From contig JAQGPE010000198.1 in NCBI GenBank assembly GCA_028293225.1, forward strand, positions 1 through 5,145: 5,145 nt of DNA. The letters run 5' to 3'. How positions within the stretch are numbered: the stretch's first letter is position 1; every line of letters begins with the position of its first letter. A program made the translations under genes and the position numbers. This document shows positions 1-5,145 of this stretch, piece by piece. The stretch comes from Akkermansiaceae bacterium (GTDB lineage Bacteria > Verrucomicrobiota > Verrucomicrobiia > Verrucomicrobiales > Akkermansiaceae). The notes under the pieces were generated by a model. That model was not told where the DNA came from, made no database searches, and saw only the letters and a list, made by a program, of their open reading frames with translations.

Positions 1-603
1 CGGGGGCAGCGGGATCGCCACCGTCGCCGCCCGCGGATTTTCCGCCACCAGCGGATGCAGGTGGTTCAGCCGGTCCGCCACCAGGAACACCGCCTGGCCA
101 TGCTCCGCCAGATTCGTGTCCGTCGCCCAGGACCGCACCACCGAGGCGATCGCATTCAGCTCATGGTGCAGCGTTTGCGGCAGCACCGGCAGCCACAGCT
201 GCGCATCCCGCAGCACCACCGCCACGGTGTAGGTCTTTCCGGCCATCGCCCGCACGTTCCGGATGTACTGGAGAAAGTGCCCGATGGTCCGCACCGCCTG
301 CAGTGGCAGTACGGGCAGCTCCGGCGATTCCTTCGCCGACGGCCATTCCCCGAAAATCTCCCGTCCGCGCTCGATCTTCATCCCGAAGCCGGGATCGAAC
401 GAGATCACCACCGAAAACTTCGGCAGCAACACCTCCGCCAGGAAATCCGTCAGCCGCCCCAGCCGCGACCCGCCGGAAAGGGGCAGCAGCATCCGGTCGG
501 CGATATTCCCGTGCAGGATGAATTCACCGGCCGCTCCGCTTTCATAGCGCGCGACGATCTCCGCCGCCCAGGGCGGCAGCACCAGACTGAAAGGCTCAGA
601 CAT
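1..603 (-). CDS. Putative AAA+ ATPase, N-terminal 201 residues (3' end outside window)
   Basis: An open frame runs from ATG at 603-601 to the left edge with no stop, giving 201 residues, so the gene is cut at its 3' side. The product starts MSEPFSLVLPPWAAEIVARY. It has a segment FILHGNIADRMLLP at residues 28-41, a hydrophobic strand-like LLPKFSVVISFD (59-70), and VAVVLRDAQ (147-155). An ELNAIASVVRSWAT segment follows at 168-181, then LVADRLNHLHPLVAENPRAA (176-197 region) near the cut. From memory, this order (His-Gly-Asn near the start, an Arg-Asp-Ala strand, a Leu-Asn-x-Leu-His-Pro-Leu turn, then Asn-Pro-Arg-Ala) resembles the region ahead of the ATPase core in a set of bacterial AAA-family ATPases. 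The Walker motifs would lie outside the window, so ATPase activity is inferred. No signal peptide is visible, so it is probably cytoplasmic. No clear Shine-Dalgarno precedes the ATG. It lies 60 bases after the stop of the gene at 664-2061 on the same strand and may be co-transcribed with it. The reading frame is solid; the family call is moderate. Confidence 0.75.
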   Translation of the reverse strand, partial: MSEPFSLVLPPWAAEIVARYESGAAGEFILHGNIADRMLLPLSGGSRLGRLTDFLAEVLLPKFSVVISFDPGFGMKIERGREIFGEWPSAKESPELPVLPLQAVRTIGHFLQYIRNVRAMAGKTYTVAVVLRDAQLWLPVLPQTLHHELNAIASVVRSWATDTNLAEHGQAVFLVADRLNHLHPLVAENPRAATVAIPLPP

Positions 604-637
604 ATTCGGGACAGGGGTCGACGCCACCCTTGGCGGC

Positions 638-651
638 GGCGGTTGTCCGCC
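638..651 (-). terminator. Short GC hairpin between two minus-strand genes; weak terminator candidate
   Basis: GGCGG and CCGCC form a perfect 5-bp stem around a 4-base loop, 12 bases after the stop codon at 664-666. No T-run follows on the minus strand, so an efficient intrinsic terminator is unlikely. It could be an attenuating hairpin or chance in GC-rich spacer. The 60-base spacer 604-663 otherwise shows nothing recognisable. Confidence 0.2.
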
Positions 652-663
652 AGGCTAACAGGC

Positions 664-2061
664 TCAGCCCGCCTTCCCATCCTTGAATTTCCGGCGGCCT
701 TTCTCCTTGCCCTCCTCGTCGTACTGGATGACCTCGCCATTCAGCACGCCGCCCTTATAGGGAGCGGTGGAGCGCTTGCTGCCGCTGGGATAGTAGGCCT
801 CCGACTCGCCCTCATAGAGATTCCCCTCCAGCGGAATCCGCCGCGACACCTTCCCATCCCCGAAATAGCTTTCCAGGGTCCACTTGCCGCCGCCTTTGCA
901 GATCAGCGCGGCGTTGCTGCCCTGGTAGGTGCCGGGCGGCGGCTCCGTGACGAAAGCCGGCTGGTTGCTGTCGTCGTCCATGAAGAAATAGGCCCGGCCC
1001 ACTTCCTTTCCGCCGCGGTAAAAGACCGTCAGGTTCTCCATCGGGGCCGATACATAGTGACTGCCCTCCTTGGGTGCCGCCAGCGGGGAAAAATCTTCCG
1101 CCTGGGTGAGCATCCGCTCCACCTTCCGCGCCGGGTCCGAATCCAGCACCTGGAACCCGAAGCGATCGTAGAAATAGGTCGTGTAGTCCTCCGTCGCGTC
1201 GTCCTTTTCGGCCCTCTCCGCCGGTGGCAACCGGTCGCGCGCTTCCTTCGAGGTGACTACGAAATCCGCCGCTCCATATTTTTCGGCGATTTCATCCATC
1301 GATGGATGCGTCGCGCACGGAGCAGCCGGCTGCTTCATCGTGATGAAAAGGCCGCCTTTCGCCAGAGTGGTGGCGCGGATGCCGGCAATCACCGCCTCGA
1401 TCCGCTTTTCCGCCTCCGCATGGCTGAAGAAATGATCATCCAGCAGAATCCGGCCGCCCCGCCAGTTCAGCTCCGCCATCTGGTCTTCCACCGGCGCGGG
1501 ATCGAGGTGCAGCGCTTTCTCGATCGCCTCGTGATCCCATTTCTCGCTCCGGGCGAAAGCCATGGTCCCCCTGACCACGCCATCGCCGGCACCGGACCCC
1601 GCCCTGTGCCCGAACCACAGGATGTATTCGGCGCCCTTCTTGAAATAGCCGCCCTTCAGCGTCTGCAGGATCCGCTTGCGGCCCTCTTCTCCGGCCTTGT
1701 CGAAGGGCACGTAGAGCTTGTCCCCCAGCAGCCCGCTCTTGAACCCATCGGTCGCCTGCCCTTCGGCCGGAAGAATCGACCAGTCCGCCCAGCCTGCCGG
1801 TGCATTGAAGTACCAGACGAAATCGCCCCCGTCCGCTTCCTCCGGATACCTGAAGCGGAAGCCGTCGAAGATCACATCATCGACCCCGGTCACCGTATCC
1901 CCGAGCTTGATCTCGAAAGCCTGCGCCTTGCCGCCGGTCCCGGGCGACCGGCTTTCGAATGCCTCCGGATGCGCCTGCAGGCCGCGGGTCAGGGCTTCCA
2001 TCGTCAACTCCCCCGACGCACAGGAGACCAGCGTCGCCAGACATAGAAAGACCGGTTTCAT
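664..2061 (-). CDS. Putative lipoprotein of unknown function with C-terminal MORN_2/YwqK-like repeats
   Basis: Complete 465-residue gene from ATG (2061-2059) to TGA (666-664). A GGAG Shine-Dalgarno at 2070-2067 sits 5 bases before the ATG and fixes the start. The N-terminus MKPVFLCLATLVSCAS has one Lys, a hydrophobic core and a lipobox-like Leu-Val-Ser-Cys at residues 11-14. This predicts export and lipid attachment at Cys14; ordinary signal peptidase I cleavage nearby is the alternative. The body (about 20-370) is soluble and I do not recognise its family. It contains aromatic, Gly-rich stretches such as FRFRYPEE and YFKKGAEYILWFGHR, and an acidic middle. From about 372 the tail reads like short strand-turn-strand units: GTYQG, then EGNLYEGESEAYYPSGSKRS (412-431), then YKGGVLNGEVIQYDEEGKEK (434-453), ending KFKDGKAG. 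The Tyr-x-Gly-Gly-x-x-Asn-Gly and Tyr-(Asp/Pro)-x-x-Gly pattern is typical of MORN_2 repeats in YwqK-like proteins, which are often cell-surface or secreted. It lies 97 bases after the upstream gene's stop, with a strong terminator between, so it probably has its own promoter or depends on readthrough. Confidence 0.85.
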   Translation of the reverse strand: MKPVFLCLATLVSCASGELTMEALTRGLQAHPEAFESRSPGTGGKAQAFEIKLGDTVTGVDDVIFDGFRFRYPEEADGGDFVWYFNAPAGWADWSILPAEGQATDGFKSGLLGDKLYVPFDKAGEEGRKRILQTLKGGYFKKGAEYILWFGHRAGSGAGDGVVRGTMAFARSEKWDHEAIEKALHLDPAPVEDQMAELNWRGGRILLDDHFFSHAEAEKRIEAVIAGIRATTLAKGGLFITMKQPAAPCATHPSMDEIAEKYGAADFVVTSKEARDRLPPAERAEKDDATEDYTTYFYDRFGFQVLDSDPARKVERMLTQAEDFSPLAAPKEGSHYVSAPMENLTVFYRGGKEVGRAYFFMDDDSNQPAFVTEPPPGTYQGSNAALICKGGGKWTLESYFGDGKVSRRIPLEGNLYEGESEAYYPSGSKRSTAPYKGGVLNGEVIQYDEEGKEKGRRKFKDGKAG

Positions 2062-2098
2062 ATCATCTCCATGCCCTGACCCATTCCCGGCAGACCAG

Positions 2099-2132
2099 AA
2101 AAAAGGCAGGCCCCACCAGGGAGCCTGCCTTT
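2099..2132 (-). terminator. Rho-independent terminator of the 2159-2959 gene
   Basis: On the minus strand a perfect 10-bp stem (arms 2132-2123 and 2111-2102, core GGCAGGC/GCCTGCC) is followed at once by six T (2104-2099, overlapping the A-T base of the stem). Inside the loop, a CCC/GGG pairing can extend the hairpin past a one-base bulge. It starts 26 bases after the TAA at 2161-2159, the expected place to end that transcript. On the plus strand only three T follow the stem, so it looks one-directional. Confidence 0.9.
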
Positions 2133-2158
2133 GAAAATCGGGATGAAAAGCGTGTAAC

Positions 2159-2959
2159 TTATTTCACATCAACCGTGACCTCTTCCTTGGTCTCCAACTT
2201 GACACCTTCGACACCTTCCAGCGCCTTCTGCATCTCGGCCGGGGTCTCAGGCTGGGACTTCACGAACTTCAGGAACTTGTCCGGATCTTCGACCAGCTTG
2301 GCGAACTTCATCTCCATCAAGGTCACGGTGTTGCCCTCCACGTGGGAGGCGGTGGACTTGTCGATCCCCGGAGCAACCACCAGCTTCAGGCCCATCGACA
2401 TGTCCTTGAAGGCGCCCTTCATGGCACCGAGCTGCTCAGGCCCGATCGCCGCGGCCGCCTCGGCCTTTTCCTTGGCCTTCGCCGGATCCAGTTTCGGATT
2501 CGGCATCTTCAGGGTCAGCTTGCCACCGGCGTAAGTGAAGGAAATCGGATCATCGCTTTCCTTCTCCTCGGCGCCCGCTGGATTCATGCTCTGAGCGGCG
2601 CTGGAAAGCGACTTGCCGAAGCTGTACTTCACCTTGTTGATGTCGGTGAAGTGATAGACGATCCGGCCGCCCTTCTGGGCGCCATCGATCTTCTCGGCCT
2701 TCTCCACGGTGACGCCTTCGCCCATCTTGGCGGCGCTCTTTTCAGCCGAGGCCTTGTCGGAAAGCATCGACAGCGGATCCTTGCCGCCCTGGGCAGGCAG
2801 CTGGGCGAGCATGGCGCTGGCCTGGTCGCCGAGCAGGGTCTCTTCAGTGATCGTGCCGCTGCCGTCTTTTTCGAGGCGGATGGTCGCAGTATGCTCGAAA
2901 CAGCTCGTGCTCAACAGCGCCATCACGGCGGATAAAGCGAGGAGGAGGTATTTTTTCAT
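2159..2959 (-). CDS. Putative small lipoprotein of unknown function
   Basis: A 266-residue gene from ATG (2959-2957) to TAA (2161-2159). A longer reading from TTG at 2998 is possible, but it would place 13 polar residues before the signal peptide, so the ATG is preferred. The N-terminus MKKYLLLALSAVMALLSTSC is a classic Lys-Lys plus hydrophobic-core export signal ending at Cys20. The -3 residue is Ser, not Leu, so the lipobox is imperfect, but lipid attachment at Cys20 still seems likely. After it comes FEHTATIRLEKDGSGTITEE, a strand with an Asp-Gly-Ser-Gly turn. Short beta-like stretches then follow (GGRIVYHFTDINKVKYSF at about 112-129, PISFTYAGGKLTLKMPNP), with a helix-like KLDPAKAKEKAEAAAA, and a second beta-like part (MGLKLVVAPGI, GNTVTLMEMKF). 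The protein is rich in Lys, Ala and Glu, has no catalytic motif I recognise and no membrane segment after the signal. The first gene of the minus block, it faces the ABC operon across 142 bases and ends at its own terminator, so it is probably monocistronic. Ribosome binding is weak: only GGA lies 4 bases upstream of the ATG. Confidence 0.85.
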   Translation of the reverse strand: MKKYLLLALSAVMALLSTSCFEHTATIRLEKDGSGTITEETLLGDQASAMLAQLPAQGGKDPLSMLSDKASAEKSAAKMGEGVTVEKAEKIDGAQKGGRIVYHFTDINKVKYSFGKSLSSAAQSMNPAGAEEKESDDPISFTYAGGKLTLKMPNPKLDPAKAKEKAEAAAAIGPEQLGAMKGAFKDMSMGLKLVVAPGIDKSTASHVEGNTVTLMEMKFAKLVEDPDKFLKFVKSQPETPAEMQKALEGVEGVKLETKEEVTVDVK

Positions 2960-3101
2960 AAGGTCCGGAAGACTCAACCCGGTTCCCAGCCTTGGCAAGC
3001 CGCCGCTTGATGAAGTTTCCGTGGCAATTCCGGGAGAAAACGGTGAACCGGCTGAAACGCGTTGCCTGCCGTCCGCCCATGCCTATCCTGACTTCTCACC
3101 C
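2960..3101. promoter_or_regulatory. Divergent intergenic region between lipoprotein gene and ABC operon
   Basis: These 142 bases separate the start codons of two oppositely oriented transcription units, so both promoters should lie here or just inside the genes. I find no strong sigma70-like pair on the minus strand and only a weak one on the plus strand (3062-3089). I saw no convincing inverted-repeat operator or riboswitch-like structure. Confidence 0.5.
3062..3089 (+). promoter_or_regulatory. Weak sigma70-like promoter candidate for the ABC operon
   Basis: TTGCCT at 3062-3067 and TATCCT at 3084-3089 are spaced 16 bases apart, and each matches four of six consensus positions. Transcription would begin around 3095-3098, only a few bases before the ATG at 3102. 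That would give a leaderless or nearly leaderless message, which agrees with the absence of a Shine-Dalgarno sequence. In such GC-rich DNA a four-of-six match can occur by chance. Confidence 0.2.
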
Positions 3102-3956
3102 ATGGAGTCCGCCGTTGAGATCCGCCACCTGGTCAAGGAGTTCCGCCTGCCCGGACACAAGACCCCCCTCCGCGCGGTGGACGATGTCTCCATCACCATC
3201 GCCCCCGGCGAGGTCTACGGCCTGATCGGACCGAACGGCTCCGGGAAATCCACGGCGATGAAAGCGCTGCTCGGCCTGGTCGCCCCGACCGCCGGCACCT
3301 GCAGCATTTTCGGCAATGACTCGCTGAAGGTCGACTCCCGCCAGGAGGTCGGCTTCCTGCCGGAAAACCCCTATTTCTACAAGCACCTGACCGGCGCGGA
3401 GACCCTGCGCTTCTACGGCAAGCTCTGCGGCCTGCGCGGGCCGTCGCTGGAAAAGAAAGTCGGCGAACTGCTGGAACTGGTCGACCTGACCGGCGCCCGC
3501 GACCGGCGGCTGGGCGGCTATTCAAAAGGCATGCTCCAGCGCATCGGCCTGGCCCAGGCCCTGGTCCAGGAACCGCGGCTGGTGATTCTCGACGAACCGA
3601 CCGCCGGGGTCGACCCGATCGGCTCGCGACAGATCCGGGACCTCATTTTCGAACTGAAGGGCCGCGGCATCACCGTCTTTCTCTGCTCCCACCTGCTGGA
3701 ACAGGTCCAGGAAGTCTGCGACCGGGTCGGCATCATCTTCCGCGGCCGGATGGTGAAAGAGGGCTCACTGGACGATCTGCTTTCCATCGACGACCAGACC
3801 GAAGTCATCCTCCGCAACGCTTCCCCCGAGCTGCTTGCCAAAGTCCGCGAAGCCGTGCTGGCCGATGGCGCCGCCGAGCTGATCCGCGCCGGCAAGCCGA
3901 AGACCACGTTGGAGCGTCTCTTCCTTCAGGAAACCCTCGATCGCAAAGAGCCATGA
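3102..3956 (+). CDS. ABC transporter ATP-binding protein (ABC-2 exporter type)
   Basis: This 284-residue protein binds and hydrolyses ATP to drive the membrane partner encoded next. All nucleotide-binding motifs are present in order. Walker A is GPNGSGKST (43-51) and the signature is Tyr-Ser-Lys-Gly-Met (140-144). Walker B is LVILDEP (160-166) with catalytic Glu165, the D-loop is Gly-Val-Asp-Pro (169-172) and the switch His is His197 in LCSHLLEQ. At the Q-loop position the sequence reads Leu-Pro-Glu-Asn-Pro (86-90), so Glu88 stands where Gln is usual; as I recall this is common in the CcmA/NosF/gliding-type branch. The last 60 or so residues form a small C-terminal extension ending with TTLERLFLQET, as in many ABC-2 ATPases. 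The frame stays open upstream to 2709, but only antisense to the lipoprotein gene, and ATG 3102 begins right at the ABC fold. No Shine-Dalgarno precedes it. It overlaps the permease gene by four bases. The function class is very secure, the substrate unknown. Confidence 0.95.
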   Translation: MESAVEIRHLVKEFRLPGHKTPLRAVDDVSITIAPGEVYGLIGPNGSGKSTAMKALLGLVAPTAGTCSIFGNDSLKVDSRQEVGFLPENPYFYKHLTGAETLRFYGKLCGLRGPSLEKKVGELLELVDLTGARDRRLGGYSKGMLQRIGLAQALVQEPRLVILDEPTAGVDPIGSRQIRDLIFELKGRGITVFLCSHLLEQVQEVCDRVGIIFRGRMVKEGSLDDLLSIDDQTEVILRNASPELLAKVREAVLADGAAELIRAGKPKTTLERLFLQETLDRKEP

Positions 3957-4897
3957 CCGCCACCGCCACTGCCGGCCGCAGCGTCCCGCCCTCCAACCGC
4001 CCGCTGAACCCGCGCCGGGTCGGCGTGTTGATGTTCCATACCTTCACGCAACTGGTGCGGATGAAGGTCTTCTACTTCATGGGCTTTTTCGCGGTGATCC
4101 TGCTCGCGAGCAATCTTTTCAATCTCCAGAGTTTCGGCCAGCCGGACATGGAGGGCATGGACGTGCTCCGCACCATCCGCAGCTGGTCGCTGGGCGCGAT
4201 GACCCTGTTCTCGACCGTGCTGGCGATCGTCGCCACCGCCCTGCTGCTGCCGAAGGATGTCGAGGACCGAACCCTCTACACCATCCTGGCCAAGCCGGTG
4301 CCGCGCCTGGACTACCTGACCGGCAAGCTGCTCGGCGTCCTGCTGCTGCTCTTCTCCTCCCTCTTCCTCATGGACCTGCTGATGTCCGGGGTGCTGGCCC
4401 TGCGCATGCACGATGTGGTCAACAGCCAGCTGGCGGCGGCCGCCAAGGCCAACTGGCCGGCCGATCAGATCGCCGCGATGCGGGTCCAGACCGAAGCCCA
4501 GGGCGTGACCTGGAGCCTGCACGGGGCAGTCTTCGCCGTCTTCCTCCGCTCCGCGGTCATGGCCTCCGCCGCGCTGCTGATCTCGACCTTTTCCACCAGC
4601 ACGCTGTTCACCACCATCATCGGCTTCCTGCTCTACTTCATCGGCAACTTCCAGGCCGACGCCCGCCACGCCGCGCTCGGCGGCACGGGCGAGGGCACCG
4701 GCCCGCTGGCAAAGGCCGCCGGGCTGGGGATTGCGGTGATCTTCCCGGATTTCCAGCTCTTCAATGTGATCGACTCAGTCATCGAGGGCGCCGCCTTTCC
4801 GCTTTCCTCTCTGGGCATGCTGACCGGCGTCACCGCCTTCTACGTCATCCTGCACCTCTTCGTTTCCTGGCTGGTCTTCTCCGGTAAGGAGTTCTGA
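3953..4897 (+). CDS. ABC-2 type transporter permease
   Basis: A 314-residue integral membrane protein, the channel-forming partner of the upstream ATPase. ATG 3953 overlaps that gene's TGA in an ATGA junction, which implies translational coupling and supports this start; only a weak AAAGAG lies before it. The first 35 or so residues are polar and basic, with an amphipathic stretch (RRVGVLMFHTFTQLVRMK) ahead of the first membrane helix. About six hydrophobic segments can be seen: about 39-58, 80-100, 126-150, 190-213, 216-234, and a last one near 285-309. Between the second and third is Lys-Asp-Val-Glu-Asp-Arg-Thr-Leu-Tyr-Thr-Ile-Leu-Ala-Lys-Pro-Val-Pro-Arg, then Thr-Gly-Lys. This is the cytoplasmic coupling signature of ABC-2 permeases (E-x-R-T-x-x-x-L-x-x-P-x-x-R, then G-K). 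A hydrophilic, Ala/Gln-rich loop of about 40 residues (about 155-190) lies between the third and fourth segments. The protein ends GKEF. The partner and class are clear; what it exports is not. Confidence 0.93.
   Translation: MTATATAGRSVPPSNRPLNPRRVGVLMFHTFTQLVRMKVFYFMGFFAVILLASNLFNLQSFGQPDMEGMDVLRTIRSWSLGAMTLFSTVLAIVATALLLPKDVEDRTLYTILAKPVPRLDYLTGKLLGVLLLLFSSLFLMDLLMSGVLALRMHDVVNSQLAAAAKANWPADQIAAMRVQTEAQGVTWSLHGAVFAVFLRSAVMASAALLISTFSTSTLFTTIIGFLLYFIGNFQADARHAALGGTGEGTGPLAKAAGLGIAVIFPDFQLFNVIDSVIEGAAFPLSSLGMLTGVTAFYVILHLFVSWLVFSGKEF
4886..4891 (+). promoter_or_regulatory. Shine-Dalgarno for the third operon gene, inside the permease 3' end
   Basis: AAGGAG lies within the last codons of the permease gene, 11 bases before ATG 4903. 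It is the best ribosome binding site of the plus-strand block and supports 4903 as the start of the next gene. Confidence 0.6.
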
Positions 4898-4902
4898 ACC
4901 TC

Positions 4903-5145
4903 ATGACCTCGCGGACCCGGCATCTTCTGGCCATCGCCATCCTGATCGGCGCGGGCGGCCTGCGCCTGTCCTGGGAGCAGGCGCTGACCCGGAAGTACGA
5001 GGCGGACGGCCTGCTGTCCCCGCCGCTGCATATGGGGGTGTTGGAAAAGATCGGCGTGACCTGCTGGGCCGTCAGGCTCGGGGGCCTCCGCTCCCTGGTG
5101 GCCAGTTTCACCTACCTGAAGGCCTACGACCAGTTCGCCTGCCAG
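4903..5145 (+). CDS. Membrane-anchored protein of unknown function, third gene of ABC operon (3' end outside window)
   Basis: The frame from ATG 4903 stays open to the right edge, giving 81 residues of a longer protein. It starts five bases after the permease stop, with AAGGAG as ribosome binding site, so it is almost certainly co-transcribed and probably works with the transporter. The N-terminus MTSRTRHLLAIAILIGAGGL has two to three basic residues and then a hydrophobic stretch (about 8-20), predicting a signal anchor with most of the protein outside the cytoplasm. Next come a charged segment (RKYEADGLL, 30-38) and, at 58-77, Arg-Leu-Gly-Gly-Leu-Arg-Ser-Leu-Val-Ala-Ser-Phe followed by Tyr-Leu-Lys-Ala-Tyr-Asp. 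From memory, genes placed after ABC-2 permeases in Planctomycetota and Verrucomicrobiota encode anchored, often TPR-like proteins with a similar Gly-Gly-(Phe/Leu)-Arg segment leading into helices. The resemblance is unverified, and no TPR repeat is visible in the part shown. Confidence 0.8.
   Translation, partial: MTSRTRHLLAIAILIGAGGLRLSWEQALTRKYEADGLLSPPLHMGVLEKIGVTCWAVRLGGLRSLVASFTYLKAYDQFACQ

Noticed and set aside
55..2046. A 663-codon open frame on the plus strand
   Set aside because: It runs antisense across two well-supported minus-strand genes and their spacer. Its protein is Arg/His/Pro/Gln-rich with no domain, and the minus-strand frames have signal peptide, ribosome binding site and family-like motifs. 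It is a GC-driven shadow.
2201..2218. Tandem 9-base repeat GACACCTTC
   Set aside because: Two in-frame copies encode a Glu-Gly-Val duplication near the C-terminus of the lipoprotein. It is a small local duplication with no sign of a wider repeat array.
2960..2998. A 13-residue N-terminal extension of the lipoprotein from a TTG codon
   Set aside because: It would put polar residues ahead of a complete Lys-Lys signal peptide. ATG at 2959 gives a standard export signal.
2709..3101. A 131-codon upstream extension of the ABC ATPase frame
   Set aside because: It is antisense to the lipoprotein gene and its signal peptide region, has no ABC homology, and the conserved fold begins at ATG 3102.
3926..4669. 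A 247-codon minus-strand frame opposite the permease
   Set aside because: Its product is dominated by Gly, Glu, Gln and His in low-complexity runs, as expected from reading a hydrophobic gene backwards. The plus-strand frame has clear membrane helices and ABC-2 motifs.
1..5145. Search for a defence, mobile-element or CRISPR system
   Set aside because: No transposase, integrase, nuclease, toxin-antitoxin pair, direct-repeat array or terminal inverted repeats could be seen. The YwqK-like tail alone does not make a toxin-antitoxin locus.

Overview
This is a GC-rich, densely coded bacterial window carrying six protein genes in two divergent blocks. Three genes lie on the minus strand (1-2959) and three on the plus strand (3102-5145). 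The genes at both edges are cut by the window. I see no RNA gene, insertion sequence, CRISPR array or phage signature. The high GC, the Gram-negative-style lipoprotein signals and the general look of the proteins suggest a Verrucomicrobiota/Planctomycetota-type bacterium. That assignment is an impression from protein style, with no marker gene behind it.

Minus-strand block, in transcription order. (a) 2959-2159 encodes a 266-residue Lys/Ala/Glu-rich putative lipoprotein of no recognised family. It is followed 26 bases downstream by a textbook rho-independent terminator (10-bp stem plus T6). (b) 2061-664 encodes a 465-residue putative lipoprotein of unknown function whose tail carries MORN_2/YwqK-like short repeats. 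(c) 603-1 encodes the first 201 residues of a protein resembling the N-terminal region of a group of AAA+ ATPases; its catalytic part would lie outside the window.

Plus-strand block. 3102-3956 encodes a complete ABC-transporter ATPase and 3953-4897 an ABC-2-type membrane permease that overlaps it by four bases (ATGA). From 4903 there is the start of a third gene, whose product has one N-terminal membrane anchor and a conserved-looking Leu-Gly-Gly-Leu-Arg segment. Tight spacing says these three are one operon, probably making an inner-membrane ABC-2 export complex with an anchored accessory protein. The substrate cannot be read from the sequence.

The 142-base gap 2960-3101 between the two blocks must hold both divergent promoters, unless one lies inside a gene. 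The ABC gene has no Shine-Dalgarno sequence, and a weak promoter-like pair sits very close to its ATG, so a leaderless transcript is possible. The three plus-strand genes look like ordinary transporter genes. The least explained parts are the two lipoprotein-like genes and the partial gene at the right edge. I do not see convincing evidence of a new defence or mobile system here.
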